A stretch of DNA of 64,000 nucleotides from Alligator mississippiensis (taxonomy: Eukaryota > Chordata > Crocodylia > Alligatoridae): assembly GCF_030867095.1 (NCBI RefSeq), contig NC_081832.1, positions 40,247,756 through 40,311,755 of the forward strand. The letters are read 5' to 3'. Both the position numbers and the translations under genes were made by a program. Positions 1 to 11,700 of the stretch are shown here, piece by piece. Under the pieces are notes generated by a model. That model saw only the letters and a program-made list of their open reading frames with translations, made no database searches and was not told where the DNA came from. Positions within the stretch are counted from its first letter, which is position 1. Every line of letters starts with the position of its first letter.

Positions 1-269
1 CTGCTACGTGCCCGGCTGGCCGCAAACCCCACCCCAGTCCTAGCCAGATGCAAAACTGCCCCTAATCCTGCAGGACGCTTTACCGCCCCACCAGTCTGAG
101 TCCACCAGCTGCGCCTGTCTTCTCCCCACCCCTGCAAGCTCATGCCTGCCTCCCCACTTGCTGCTACTCAGTTACCACCCCCGCAACCCGTCGCTGCCAC
201 TCACCACACTTGCTGCCACCACTATTTTTTCCCCACCTTCCCGCTGAAACTCGCTGATTCCACTGAGCA
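1..269. other. C-rich unclassified sequence, no gene seen
   Basis: The first 270 bases are rich in C and CA-type runs. I see no coding frame with recognisable protein features and no clear transposon tip. It directly adjoins the CR1 fragment that follows and may be flank or a decayed repeat. Confidence 0.4.
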
Positions 270-818
270 CTACAGTGAAACTGGCTCAGTAGTCGAGGAG
301 CTGGCTTTGCCTGTGAAGACTAAGGTGAAAGAGGCATTGAGTACTTCAGCCTTTTCTACATCCTTTGTTACTGCTTCGCCTCCCACATTCAGTAAGGGAC
401 CCACACATTCCCTGATCCTCTTGTTACTTACATACTCATAGAAACCCTTCTTGCTACCCTTCATGTCCCTCGCTATCTGCAACTCCAGTTGCACTTTGAC
501 CTTCTTGACATAATCCCTGCATGCCCAAGCAATGCTTTTATACTCCTCCCTAGCTGTTTGTCCAAGTTTCCACTTTATATAAGCTTCCTTTTTGTGATTT
601 AATTTACACAAGAGTTCCCAAGCTGGTCTTCTGCCATACTTGCTAGGCTTTGTGCGCATCAGGATGGTCTTTTTCCTGCACTCTCAGTAAGGCTTCTTTA
701 AAGTACAGCCAGCTCTTCTGGACTCCTCTCTACCTCTCAGCCTGGTTTCTCAGGGGATCCTGCCCATGAGTTCCCTGAAGAAGTCAAAGTCTGCTTTTCT
801 AAAGTCCAGGGTCTATAC
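270..818 (-). mobile_element. CR1 LINE fragment, ORF2 linker region (minus strand)
   Basis: Read on the minus strand, this piece encodes the ORF2 linker between the endonuclease and reverse transcriptase of a CR1 retrotransposon. The open part (659 down to 270, about 129 residues) contains YKSIAWACRDYVKKVKVQLE, then a GPLLN box and an FTLVF segment. These correspond to the EYTSSACTCREAVRRAKATMELR, GPLLN and YFASVF stretches of the better-preserved copy at 15.4-15.9 kb. The upstream part (660-818) carries more CR1-like ORF2 sequence without a long frame. No catalytic RT motif is present. It stops abruptly at a hAT-like tip at 819, so it is a truncated, non-functional remnant. CR1 assignment is secure; subfamily is not. 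Confidence 0.75.
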
Positions 819-1186
819 CAGGGGCAGGCAATTATTTCAGGTGGAGGGCCGCTTACCAAGTTTTGGCAAGATGTTGAGGGCTGCATTGGTAGCCCCACCC
901 TTTGACAGGTGACCCACCCCCTGGTCACCATCTGGAACCAGAAGTCCTGCCCCCTAACTGCTGACCTTTGTACCAGAAGTCCCTCCCCTTGCCCCTGGAA
1001 GTACTCCTTTCAGCAAGAGATTTTGACATTTCAGAACCAGAAAAATACCAAATTATATTCTAAAAAGCAAACATCTAAAACATTCATTAATTTGATTTCA
1101 AAAAATATTTTTGCCCTAGTTTACATGTGTTTGTGTAGTGTACATGAAGATGAATAGCTTAAAATAAAGTCTTATGCTTGTATATT
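819..1186. mobile_element. hAT-like DNA transposon end (left tip)
   Basis: The sequence starting 'caggggcaggcaatt' at 819, followed by 'ggagggccgcttacc', has the CAGGGG-type tip of non-autonomous hAT elements. It abruptly ends the CR1 fragment, as an insertion would. The eight bases before it are gtctatac, but I could not find the partner tip or duplicate, so the right boundary is unknown. The remainder is A/T-rich with no coding frame. Confidence 0.4.
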
Positions 1187-1442
1187 GTGCGGGGGGGTAT
1201 AGGTTTGTGACGGGCTGTGGGTGTGTGGGTTGACGAATCACATGGGTGTGTGTGTGGATATGTGGGGTGTGGGTGGTTATAGGGTTTGTGGGGATCTGTG
1301 TGTGTGGGAAGGGTGGCTGGAGTGTGAGAGGGGGTGTGGGTATGGGGGGTCTGCATGTATGGCAGTGTGTGTGTGGGGGGGGTGCATGTGTATGGTAGGG
1401 GGTGTGTGTGGGACTCATTCTATGAACACACACACACACACA
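1187..1442. repeat. GT-rich low-complexity and CA microsatellite
   Basis: A run of G/T-rich imperfect repeats (many gtgtgtgg and gggtgtg words) ends in an (AC)n tract at about 1429-1442. Reading frames crossing it on both strands are artefacts of the simple sequence. Such tracts mutate quickly by slippage. Confidence 0.85.
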
Positions 1443-1596
1443 CTCTGTCCCTGCCTGCCAGGCCATACCCACAACAAGTGGCACTGGCGGCATCAGCTCC
1501 AAGGTGATTGGGGCCATGCCACACTGCAGGGAGGGGGCTCCAACAGCAGTGGGCGCTGAGTACCCCATGGTTGTTGCTGCTGTGGGGATGAGCTAT

Positions 1597-1697
1597 GGGC
1601 CCTGTAGGGGGGGCTGGGGCCCTGCAGTGGGGGGTTGAGGCCCTGCAAGGGGGCTGTGGGCCCTCTGGGGTGGGGGGGCTGGGGCCCTGCAAGGGGG
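1597..1697. repeat. G-rich minisatellite, about five units of 19-23 bases
   Basis: Five head-to-tail copies of a unit close to ggggccctgcaagggggct follow one another. Each unit holds several G-runs of three or more, so the plus strand could form G-quadruplex structures. The GGGCCC core is also self-complementary. The C-rich stretch downstream to about 1910 shows no further unit. Confidence 0.75.
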
Positions 1698-1929
1698 GAA
1701 GTCCATGTGCTGTGAGAGGGGGCTGCACCCTGTGACAGGTATGGGACCCACCTCTCTGAGTAGCTCCCTCCACACAGTCCCCTTGCACCTGCGCACACAC
1801 ATCCCACACAACATCCCTCCATGCTCACCTACCTGCATCCCCCCGCATCCTCTTCCCACCCCCCCACACACCCCACATCCCCCCATCACACATCCATTGT
1901 GCCCAGCTGCCAGATAGGATGAGACCTGC

Positions 1930-3317
1930 TGGCAGAAGCTGTGGCTGCCGGGGTAGCTGTCTCCACATCCTAGTTAGTAAGGAATCAGGGGGAGCTGTAA
2001 TTGTTCTATGATAAGAAAACCAAAAGCAAACATCAAAACATATAGCTATTTAGAATTTATTTCATTATGATGATAGAGACTTCCAAATTGTTTTAAAATT
2101 GTAAATATATCAATAAAATATTACCCAACTGATCACGCATGCTCTTGCTCTCCCTCTTTTGTTTTAATTGTGGAAGAACATGAATTTTGGGATATTTTAA
2201 AGAGTGAATTTGCACTTTTTGTTGAAACAACAGTTTTGTTCACTTCTATCAGTGGGTTTGGAATGTGTTCTGCAGATGCATCTTGCCTGCCTCAGGGGAC
2301 AAGGTGGGCCAGATGGACTGAACCACTCCTCCACCCCATGCTTTCACAGTACCAGCACGGGCTACTCAAGAGATAAGGCTGGTTACAGAATTTAAAGTGT
2401 CTCTGAACTTAATGAGCAGTAAGATCAGCTTGAAATAGATAAACCAGTGAGTGCCTAGATATTTAGCGGAGTGGGCATAGAATAATTTGGTTCGACAGTG
2501 TGTGGAAGACTAGTAGTGAGGACCCAGGTTTACCCACAGCTTTGTCCCAAGAAGGCAAATAGAGACTTATTTTGTGAGAGTTGTTACCAAGCTACTTTCA
2601 GTCTAACACTATTGGAGTTGGCATTCTTCTTTGCTTGCTGTTCCAAGCTTAGGACAGTTGTCAAACTCCTTCTCAGAGGTGGCTGCATCTCACATATGGC
2701 ATGATGTCTGCTTATGCAGCTGGAAAGAATTTTGAGAGAAAGGAAACTAGCAGCAGACAGATTGTGTCTCACAGTTCTTGCTGCCATATATCCCATACCC
2801 CATGGGATATATCCCATACCAAGAAGACACCAGATGAACTTAGAGTCCTAGGCCCCTAGGCCTAGTCCTGAGATCAGGTGGAACTCTACACAAATGGCCT
2901 AAGTTGGCATGGAGCCAAACACAGCTGGTGCTTAGAGAGGCAGCATTCTAGTATTGATGCCCCCAAATTAAATGGAATAATTTATTTGCTTTGGCTTCAA
3001 AAAATCCTTTGCTGTAACTTCAGTGAGGCAAGCAAGGCCCGGTTACATGCAGTTTCCTTGCAGTGGTGTGTAACACAGCAGGTACCAAGGAGCTGGGGAG
3101 GAGTCAGAGACATAAGCAACTTCTTGATGGGATGGGAAAGAGGCCCCACCCTAAAGACGATGCTGAGACTCAGGATCCTATAGGGCTGCTCTACCTGCTA
3201 CCACATGGACAGGAACCTACCAGGGCTTGCAGAGGCAATGGGCATTCTTCCCACTCCCTCATTGTCACAGACCCTCTGCAGCCAAAGGAGAAGACAGCAT
3301 AGGGAGGGGCAGTGGCA
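1930..3317. other. No gene seen; one short hairpin
   Basis: This stretch has ordinary composition and only short frames without recognisable motifs. The one structured point is at 2785-2820, where 'atatcccatacc' is repeated and its first copy pairs with an intervening 'atgggatat' to form a small hairpin. I recognise no transposon tip here. Confidence 0.5.
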
Positions 3318-3590
3318 ATGAATAGGGGGTGCACGTGCCTCCCTTGAGAGTGCTGGTGCACCCCCTGACAGCGAACGTTCCCCGCTTAAGTAACGGGCAG
3401 TGGGGCAGGCTGGAGCACTGGTGCCCCTCCCTGAGAGCGCCAGTCAGGGAGTGGGGTGCCAGGAGAAGAGCCACTGCAAATTCCTGGTCAGCACAAGTGA
3501 CTGGTCACTGACTGGCCACTGGGGAAGGGGCGGGGGGGAGCAAATGCCCCACCTGAGTCAGGATGCACCAGTTGCCCACGAGGAGGGGCT
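3318..3590 (+). repeat. GC-rich interspersed repeat, copy A (pair with 12405-12690)
   Basis: This segment matches 12405-12690 in the same orientation. Shared landmarks in order are a gggggtgca start, 'gtgctggtgcaccccctg', a 'gcttaagtaacgggcagtg'-like box, a second 'ggtgcccc' box, 'ggagtgggg', 'ttcctggtca', a gactggc...ctgggga stretch, and a 'ctgactcagg'-like end. Within each copy the 'ctggtgc-cccc-ctgagagc' box occurs twice, so the unit itself holds an internal duplication. There is no coding potential that I trust. The family is unidentified. Confidence 0.65.
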
Positions 3591-3599
3591 TTAGAACAA

Positions 3600-4600
3600 G
3601 CAGCCAGTGGGGAGAAAACAGCAAGGAGGGGAGGGACCCAAAGATGGCTGCAGTGCTGAGGAAAGATTGTGAGGGAAAGGAGTACAGGTGGAAGGAGTGA
3701 GCTGTGCAAAATGAATGGGAGAACTACAGCTCCTTCACCTATTGCAGCATGGAAGGGAAAGGATAACCCTCACCAGTCAAGGCTATAGCAAGTAAATATG
3801 GAGGTTTACACTTGAAAACGGGCCTGTGGCAGAATCAAAATGGGCTTGTTTCAAAGCAGCTTTTCTTTATGCTTGAAGAAAGTATACACTTCTCATGAGA
3901 GTTTTGTGCTTTTAGCACAGCTTTCCTGCCATCTACCAGAGATGTATGCGTGGGCAGGCAGACATGTCAGGGGCTGTGTGTTTAGGATATAAGTGAGTAG
4001 CACCAATTAAAAAGCTCAGTCTCTCTCCCATGGGCAATTCTGATATTTCAACACCTGTTTTTGTCCCAAATGGAGATGAAAAGTCCAAATATCAAGACTT
4101 AGCATAACAGAAAATTCAAAAACATTGTGTCACCTCCTGTCATGCTCAGGAGACTTCCATTAGAGCCCAGCTTTGAGGAGAAAATGGAGGCATGAGGCTT
4201 CCCAAGTTCAGCTCTGAAGACTGTACTCCGGTGGCTGAGAGGTTAATATAAACCCAGTCCAAACTCACGTATTTCATTTGCATTTTCCTGATGGAAAATA
4301 AAAATATTTCAGCAAAATCAGCATTGTTCTGTGGAAAATGTCAGTTCTGCACAAAGTGTAGTAAGCGTGTTTCCAGTCAAACACATTTAGAGAGAAGTTT
4401 CCTGGTTAACCCTGACTATGGCAGCTATGGCCCACACTAGGTTCAGGCACAGAAGACTCTGTTAGGCACACTGCAGTAGGCAAACCCTCAGTGTGAATAT
4501 GCTGCACAAGTATGCAAGCCCTTGCTAGCATCAGGGCAGCTTGCTCATTACTAACTGTACCTGAGTCTTGTATTGATGCAGTGGGATTCCTGTACAGCTT
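3600..4600. other. No gene or clear repeat seen
   Basis: About 1 kb of moderately A/T-rich sequence with only short frames. I recognise no transposon end, RNA gene or regulatory cluster. Confidence 0.4.
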
Positions 4601-4609
4601 TGCACCAGT

Positions 4610-4785
4610 CTGCCATGATTACAGCAGCACTTGCACTAGTGTGTGCCTTGACTATGACAGGGCTTTGCGCAGAAGTGGTATGACTACACTGAGGCTTTGC
4701 CTTGATGCAGGATAACAATATCAGGGCCTTCCACTAATGCAAAATGACTGCAGTGGGGCCTTATGTAGGTATGGTTCTGACATGC
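4610..4785. repeat. Decayed minisatellite, unit about 31-33 bases
   Basis: At least four degenerate units follow each other, each built as gggctttg/gggcctt, then a 'atgca'-like core, then 'tgactacactga' or 'tgactgcagtg'. The clearest units start near 4661, 4693, 4725 and 4757. Divergence between units is high, so the array is old. Confidence 0.5.
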
Positions 4786-5139
4786 AATAAGTGTGCCAAA
4801 ATAGAATGTTGGTCTTAAATTCACCATTTTAGGACCTTCTGGATCAGCACAAAACATACTGCAAAGTAAACAGAATTCCACAGCACTTGTTTTTTTCGGG
4901 AAAGTATGCAGGCTAGATGATAGGAACCAGGGACTGATACTGGTTTTATGGCACATTATAAGCCTACCCAATTCCTGAATTTGCCCTATACCCAAAGGTG
5001 ATATTACCCTCCTCCCTTTTAATAAGCTTTGATTTCCTAGTAATCATCTTCTTTTCTGACAGTGTTAGAGTGATGTTGGAGCCGTGATGGTGTAGGAATT
5101 GAGAGAGGCAAGGACTTCTTTAAGGCGATATCTATTAGA

Positions 5140-5475
5140 CAAACTGCACCTTTGGGATAGTTAGGTCAACTTTCAAATACAAGACATTCTTCATCAGGTT
5201 TGAGGAGTGAAAGCCTTTTTTTTCTCCTAATTGTTTGTCTTTTCCTCCTGGGAATTTCTGTTCCCCCTGACATTTCACAACTGTACCAACTTTTTGAGGA
5301 AAGGGGGGGGGGGTTGCTTTTTTTTTTTTTTTTTTTTTAACTATCACTGTACTTGTTTTTCTCCTCAGACCTGAAGAAGAATATCTTGCATTCAAAAGCT
5401 TGACTAACTAATCTCAACTGTGCAGTTACTCCAATAAAAGCCATCATCCAAATAAATCTTTGCATCTCATTAACA
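5140..5475 (+). mobile_element. Dispersed repeat 3' end (LINE-like) with homopolymer runs
   Basis: The block 'cctgaagaagaatatcttgc', then 'attcaaaagcttgactaac', then 'ccaataaaagccatc' is, from memory, a 3' module common among interspersed repeats of turtles and crocodilians. Its LINE class is my inference. A G11 run (5303-5313) and a T21 run (5318-5338) interrupt it. The apparent 86-residue minus-strand frame through the T run, with poly-lysine, is an artefact. Confidence 0.45.
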
Positions 5476-5479
5476 TTCC

Positions 5480-6785
5480 TATGCATTCTGTACCATCGCT
5501 GTATTCCAAGTTGGACACATTATTTTATAAAATCTCTAGTTAATCTCAAGTTAGCTAAAAATTTATTCATTAAACTATGGGTAAAAGTCATATTTTTTCT
5601 TCACTAAATCTATCCTACTATAAAATGTGTCTGCCATGAAATTATTTCCTTTTTAATCTCCATGGTGCTACTGGTCTTTAACCAAACAATGAGTACTAAG
5701 TGGCATGGGCAGAATGGGATTGCTGGCCAGTTTTCCCCAAGGGTTATGGGGATTGTATACTTTGGAAAAAACAGGCAATACAGACCTCTTACATTCTCTA
5801 ATGTAGCTGCTACTTTGAATATGCCAAGAAGTAGGGCAAAACAAGGAGACTAGTCATATATAGTGGTTCCTTAAGCATATGCATAATAATTTGTTTAAAT
5901 CCCACTGTGTAGCTTCATTCTAACATAGCTAATATTGTCTAGAAGAAGCCCCCTTTGTAGGGTGGATCTTCCCTAATGAAGGAGCAATCTTGAGGTGCTA
6001 GCATTATGTTTTCATGGGGTGTAATGGGTCAATGAGATCTGTCTATCCAGAACAACCTCTTACCTGGTACTCTGGGCAATAGTGATAGGGAGGACTGCAA
6101 TATTTTGTACAAAGTTGGGGTTCAATGATGGTCACTTGATCCAGTTCCTTCTAGTAGCTATGAAGGCTGTGAGGTCTCCCAAAGTATTATTATTATCATC
6201 CATTACATTTCCTTAAACCTGCCAGAGCATCTTCCTTTTGCTGCAGCACAAAATTGAGCCCGAGAGTTCCTTCTTTTCCAGTGGGTCTCATAGCTGCTTA
6301 GAGTTCTAGACCTTCTGCTGATTGTTGCTCAGGTAGTCCCTGACAAGCTTCACTCCCCAAAGGGCAAGAAAATAATGGATTTCACCACCAGAACACATGA
6401 AAGCATACGGCATGCCTCCTATGTAAATAGTATTAGCTTCCAGGTACACTGGCTCACTAAAAGCCAGAGCCACAAAGGTGCTGTGATAAGACTCATGCCC
6501 AGTGGCACAGTGGTATGCCCCGGTGGACATGTGGCTCCTGCTCACTCTGATCCTTCAGGATGCCCTTCCCTATTGCTCATCTGCCATGCCTTGATTTTGT
6601 TCAAAAGAGGGCTAGGAGCCTGCCTGAGGGCCCAGTGTGAGTCTAGTCCACTGCAAATTTGCCTTCATCAAATCTGTTGCATCCCTTCTGGCCCTATTGG
6701 TGCCTTAAGATATCAGGCACCTTAGGGGCTATATTCATGCCCTTCATCCACCCCCATAGCCATGCCCATGTCTCACAGATGGTTT
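5480..6785. other. No gene seen
   Basis: About 1.3 kb of A/T-leaning sequence. Frames of 60-116 residues exist but show no domain, signal peptide or codon pattern that I recognise. No transposon tip stands out. Confidence 0.4.
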
Positions 6786-7005
6786 CAGTTTCACAGTAGC
6801 TAGGGTCAGGAGGGACCTGAACAGATCATCTAGCCTGACCCCCTGCCACAGGCAGGAATGAATGCTGGGTTCGCAAGACCCCAGACAGGTGATCAGCCAA
6901 CCTCCTCTTGAATTTGCCCAAGGTAGGGTGAGGACCATTTCCCTGGAAAGTTGGTTCCAGATTTTGGCCACCCTGGTATGTGATATCACTTCTGAGGTGC
7001 CACCC
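6786..7005 (-). mobile_element. CR1 LINE 3' end (minus strand)
   Basis: On the plus strand it begins 'ctagggtcaggagggacctg', then 'gatcatctagcctgaccccc', the reverse complement of a CR1 3' terminus. Continuing rightward it encodes, on the minus strand, the last residues of ORF2, including a VAKIWNQLSREMVLTLP stretch equivalent to the VAKVWNGLPREVVLSP stretch of the copy at 13.9 kb. Only about 220 bases remain. It is a typical 5'-truncated copy. Confidence 0.8.
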
Positions 7006-7655
7006 AGCCCCACTACACTACTTGGCCCTCAAACCCTTTGTTCAGGCTTTGGCCTTCCTGACTTTGACCCCTTTTCTCTGGCTGTTTTGCTCTCAACCTA
7101 GGTCCATCATGCCAGATCTAGGCTTTTGGGCTCCAGCCCTTTTCTTGCCTTTCTCGGGCTCTGGGCCTCCCCTGGACCTAGTTGGGGGCCCTGGACTTCT
7201 TGGCCTCAGACCGCCTCTCCTGCTCCTTTCTGTCTCAGGCTTTGGCCCTCTTAGCCTCAGCTACCTGTGCCTTGTGCCAATGCCCTGGCAGGGCTCAACA
7301 CCTAGTGCCCTTGTGATCTTCTCTGCATCCCTTCCCTCCACACCTAGTCCATTGGTAAAAGATAGAACAAAAGAGCCAAGTAATCACTTTAAAACAAAAG
7401 CCCTCCCCACTCTGGGTAAAACAAATGGTTAACCATCCCTCCTTACCTTGGGCTTTCATCTCTCCTCTCAAGGTGCTTTGGTGCCTGCCAGGGTACCTCC
7501 TGCAGCTGTTCTTTCCTGGGAATTCTGTTCCCTGCAACACACACCCTGTTTGACTGACCACTTTTCTCCAGGCACTGGATTTATATACCCCAGAGCCCTG
7601 CCTTCTTGGATCAGATAGCTCCCAGGGTCCCATTAGTCCTTCCTACACAGGTATT
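7006..7655 (-). mobile_element. Possible solo LTR-like element (minus strand)
   Basis: This is C/T-rich on the plus strand, with a minus-strand TATA-like box (reverse complement of ttatata at 7581-7587) roughly 70 bases from a possible 5' edge near 7650. Its layout resembles the better-supported LTR-like copies at 26.2, 30.6 and 43.6 kb, but sequence similarity is weak by eye. No protein-coding retroviral sequence is seen. Confidence 0.25.
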
Positions 7656-8798
7656 CCGCTTTATGCCAAATGTCCAGCTGCAATTTAGCTTTGCTGCTTG
7701 CCTTTGTCTTATGGCTGCCTGAAAGTCTGCCTTATTCCTCCAGCTTATTGTTGTGCAGCTAGCCTTGTCCCCACTGCCTGCCTATCTACACAGGCAGGCC
7801 ACCCTGTTGTGCCTTCCACATTTTAGTAATAGGAGTCTTTGGCTCCGTGTTACAGGAGTACATACAGCTGTGTGCCAGCATTCAAACAGAAAGAGAGGGC
7901 ATCTGAGCAAGATGACCTCAGTACAGTAGAGGACACACCAGTTACAGTAAAACCAACCCAGGTAGCTGACAAAGCAGAACAGAATACTTGTGAGAGCACT
8001 GCCAGGGCCAGAAGAGCTGATTCCAGACAGGAATGCATCCACACTTACCTTGTTGCAGGAATATTGCTCCTATTTCTCAGTAAACTTGCTTCCAGAAGTG
8101 GGTTTTATTAATAAAGACTCAGATGCAAGAACAGTAACATAACTGAGGGGAGATAACCAGGGTAGGAGCCCCAGGCACTGCTTTTGCTGGGGAGGGGCTC
8201 AAAAGTAGACACTACTGTAGTGGCAGCTGATGGAACAACCACAATTGGCATAGCAGCAATTGGTGCTGCTCCATGCATCATGGCTGTCCTGGATGCAGAA
8301 CTGTCCTGCAGTGCCACTGTGGCAAATAATTCAAAACAGTGTGACAACAAAATATGTGCAAACATCAGACATTGTATGCCAGCCCTACTGCCCCAAAAAG
8401 TTACTCACCCACCAGTAACTGGTTACTTGTGATGTCTCAGTCAGTCCAGATGCTATTACAAGTGCATATGTACCACATGATGAAATATTGGAGTCTTTTA
8501 GCTACTTCTGTTCATTGACACTGCACTTGCAACCTGAGCTGGCTCATGCTCCTGTGCAAGGGCATAGAGGACAGACCACCCCTCAGCAACCTAGGATAAA
8601 ACTGCTTGGCCTTTCCATATGCCCCATACGGGCAGGGCTTGCTCCTTTGTAGGTAATATTATTGAGCTCTGGAGACTCCCAGGGTACACAGCACCTTTTC
8701 TCCCAAAGAAGCACATAGTTCAGGGAAGGTGATAGAGAGATTGAATGGCTCAGGTGGAATACATATATTAACTTGGGAAAACATTTAATAGGATCATT
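7656..8798. other. No gene seen
   Basis: Overlapping short frames on both strands around 7.8-8.4 kb reflect ordinary composition rather than genes. I see no recognisable domain or transposon tip. Confidence 0.4.
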
Positions 8799-9015
8799 AA
8801 ACTATAGAAAATTAGGGGTGGAAGGGGCCTCAGGAGGTCGTCTAGACCAACCCCCTGCCCAAAGCAGTACCATCCCCAACTAGATCATCCCAGTCAAGGC
8901 TTTTTCTAGCTAGGTCTTAAAAACCTCCAAGAATAGAGATTCCACAAGCTCTCTGGGTAGTCAGTGCTTTACTACCCTCCTGGTAAAAAAAAAAAAAAAA
9001 TGTCCTAATATCTAA
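8799..9015 (-). mobile_element. CR1 LINE 3' end (minus strand)
   Basis: The signature 'aggggtggaaggggcctcag', then 'gaggtcgtctagaccaaccc', is a minus-strand CR1 terminus. It continues into 'ctccaagaatagagattcc' and ends near an A16 run (8985-9000), where related CR1 copies read tcctggtaaaa. It is 5'-truncated, with no usable frame. Confidence 0.75.
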
Positions 9016-9289
9016 CTGTGACTGGATTGTGATCCAGGGGCAGCTGTAATACCACCTGTAGACCCCATAATTCATGCCCTGCTATGCCTCTAGGATACCC
9101 TCTTACCTACCATGCCTTGATGTACTTATTGGATTGAAAAGGAGGCTACCTAAGGGTTCTACAGTGAGTCTTAATCTGTCCAATAGCTAACAGGTCCCTC
9201 CTGGACTCTGCTGACCTCAATCTGGCCTTTAGGTTGCATGGGCACTCTTATCCTGTACATACCCCAGGGCACCTATAAGCCTTAAGGGC

Positions 9290-10320
9290 TAATTACATGG
9301 CTCCAACCAACCCTTACACTATGCCCATGCCTTGTAGATGTTGTCTGCCCAATCAGTCTCCCTTGTTGGGACCTCAGTCCACTTGGCCTCCACCTTCTTT
9401 CTCTTGCTGGGCTGCTTTGCTCAGATCTACCATGTTGGACCTGGCTTCTGGGCTCCAGGCCTAGTCTCATCCTATCAAGATCCGACTTATCCAGAGAGGC
9501 AGAACCAGAGCCAGGGGCCTAAAGTCCAAGAGGGGCTTTAGGCCCCTGGCCCCATCTCAGTCTCTCTCAGGCACTGAGTCTGCTTTGGTTTTTGCTGGGC
9601 CCCTGGACCCTATCACCACTTTTCCTGGGTGCTGGGCCCCTGGCCCCTGTCTCCACCCTCCTCAGGGCTCTGGGCCATGTGACCCCAGCCTGAACCTTGA
9701 GCCTGACCCTTAGTAGGACTCTAAGCAGTCACATGCTTCCTAGACACTAATGGGACCTCCAAAACTGCCCCTTAGTCCCTTCCACCAATCACCAGTAGAC
9801 CATAACACAAGAATAAGCCCTCTGCCTATAGCACCAACTAACCTACTCTGGGTCCAAATATAAACAGTGACTACATGTCTGTACAACCAAACCTCCCCCT
9901 ATCCTGGCTCACATTCTTCTGCAAGATAGCAGCATTCCCTTTTCCTCCTCCACAGTAGCACCAGAACCAGCTAGGAGCTCTCCTGGCTCTTCCTGCTCTG
10001 GAGCTCCTTCCACTGCAGTCTCTAGGGCCAGACAGGATGCTCTGGTTCAGGCCCTGGGTTTATCTGGCTGGAAGCCACATGAGGGGCCACACCCCATTTA
10101 GTCATGTGGCTCCCTGAGTTGCCACAGGTGTTTCCTGAGTAGGTTTGCAGACTAGCCTTCAGTGCAGCTTACTGCTGCTGGTCCTGCTGCTGCAGCAGGG
10201 TTAGTGCTTCCCAAGCAGGGTTCTGGCCCTCTAGCTTATTGCAGAGTAACCAGCTCTGTGATGGATACTCCTAACCTTTCCCTCTTTCCCTGGCTAGCTA
10301 TAGCCTGAAGATACAGCCAT
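9290..10320 (-). mobile_element. Possible LTR-like or decayed repeat (minus strand)
   Basis: The stretch is pyrimidine-rich, with a 'ttcaggccctgggtttatct' segment that recalls 'tcagggcctgggcttatatc' in the LTR-like element at 43.6-44.3 kb. That segment would place a degenerate TATA box on the minus strand. I could not define tips or a target duplication. Confidence 0.25.
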
Positions 10321-10349
10321 TTTTAATCCACCACGTAGGTCCTCCACCA

Positions 10350-10430
10350 TCTGCCCTGAGACTCACATGCCAAGCAAAATGCCTTCACATGCCACACTCT
10401 GGCACGCATGCCAGGGGTGGCCCACCCCTG
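10350..10430. mobile_element. hAT-like element end (right tip) inside CR1
   Basis: The sequence ending 'caggggtggcccacccctg' at 10430 gives, on the other strand, a CAGGGGTGGGCC tip typical of hAT elements. It cuts the CR1 reverse transcriptase frame exactly after the DVIY residues, so it marks an insertion or recombination. The left tip was not found. Confidence 0.5.
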
Positions 10431-11140
10431 GTATATCACATCCATTGCTTTCCCAACATCCACAAAGCCAGTCATCTTGTCATAGAAGGCAATCGTGTTG
10501 GTCAGGCATGACTTGGCCTTGGTAAATCCATCCTGACTGTTCCTAATCACTTTCTTCTCCTCTAAGTGCTCAGAAATGGATCCCTTGAAGATCTGTTCTG
10601 TGACTTTTCTGGGCACTGAGGTGAGGCTGACTGGTCTGTAGTTTCCTGGATCCTTCTTCTGCCCTTTCTTAAAGATGGGCACTATATTTTCCCTTTTCCA
10701 ATCATCTGGGACCTCCCATGATTGCCATGAGTTTTCAAAGATAACCACAGCAGCCAACTGCCTCAGCACTCTTGGATGCATTGCATCTTGCCCCATGGAT
10801 TCGGACACATCCAGCTTTTCGAAATAGTCCCTAACCCGTTCTTTCACCACTGAGGGCCTCTCGCTTTTTCCCTTCCTGGGCCCTTCCCCTTGACTGGAAG
10901 GATTGAAGAAAATGCCACCTGAGTCCCCGTCCCCTTCACCTTGCACCCAGAGCCCTGTAGTCACTCTTGATCTGCTCAGGGTCACCCCTGGCAGCATCAC
11001 TGCTGCCCACATGGATAAGCAGCATGGGGTTGTAGTCAGAGGGTTGGATGCGTCTCAGTAATCTTTCCATAACATCTCAGATCTCAGCTCCAGGCAAACA
11101 GCAAATCTCCCAGGACAAGAGTCAAAGTGGAACACTGTTC
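10431..11140 (-). mobile_element. CR1 LINE fragment, ORF2 linker plus RT start (minus strand)
   Basis: The minus strand reads (from 11012 downward) part of CR1 ORF2. It has an FENSWQSWEVPDDWKRENIV segment, then VPIFKKGQKKDPGNYRPVSL (RT entry), then the SCLTNTIAFYDK stretch and DVIY. That is where the first catalytic Asp of the YLDF motif should follow, but the hAT-like tip at 10430 replaces it. The part at 11012-11140 continues as CR1-like sequence without a frame. The RT palm and FADDT motif are missing, so it cannot be active. Related copies with the same order lie at 13.9, 19.6 and 37.4 kb. Confidence 0.8.
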
Positions 11141-11149
11141 CGTCGAAAC

Positions 11150-11700
11150 GCTGGTCAAAATGGAACGCTTCCATTTCACACCTCCCTAATGCCTGCATCT
11201 GTCCTAGCATAGTGACATATATGAATGATCATGTGTGGTCCTGTCCTTATATCATGTGTAAGCAACTGAAGTGACCTGAACATGTCCTCCTTAAGTTGCT
11301 TATGAGTAAAGTCAGGATCCTAGGAATTGTTGTGTCTGGGATGATATAAAAAACAATGGCTTGTAGTTCACCATGTAAAGGGAATAAGAAGAGGACTCCA
11401 TTTTGGGCTGGCTTGGTCTTATCCTAGTAGCTGCCCCTAGAAAGCCAGTTGCCCTGGTATAAATAGGCATCAGTTCCCTTTTACCTTAAATGTAACACCA
11501 TAACAGCCAGATATTCAGTCAATAGCTCAGTATCACTTGATGCGTCTGCATGAGACGCTTTACTGTACATTAGACTAATTTAATATGAAGTAGTGTCATT
11601 GTCTACATGTGCATGACATTTACCATGTATTAAATTAATCTAATGTGCTGTGTTCTAATACTGATAGATACAGGTACTAGAAAAATGGCACCTTAACTAA
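11150..11700. other. Unclassified, one TCTACATGTGCA box
   Basis: No gene is seen. A plus-strand TATA-like 'ggtataaataggcatc' lies near 11457, and a TCTACATGTGCA dodecamer at 11602-11613. The same dodecamer occurs twice, inverted, at 18206-18217 and 18283-18294. The surrounding A/T-rich sequence may be a transposon end. Confidence 0.35.

Noticed and set aside
1116..1568. 150-residue minus-strand frame rich in His, Thr and Pro
   Set aside because: It is the translation of a GT/CA-rich simple repeat.
5662..5853. Short plus-strand frame considered as a small gene
   Set aside because: 63 residues without features, in A/T-leaning sequence; chance frame.
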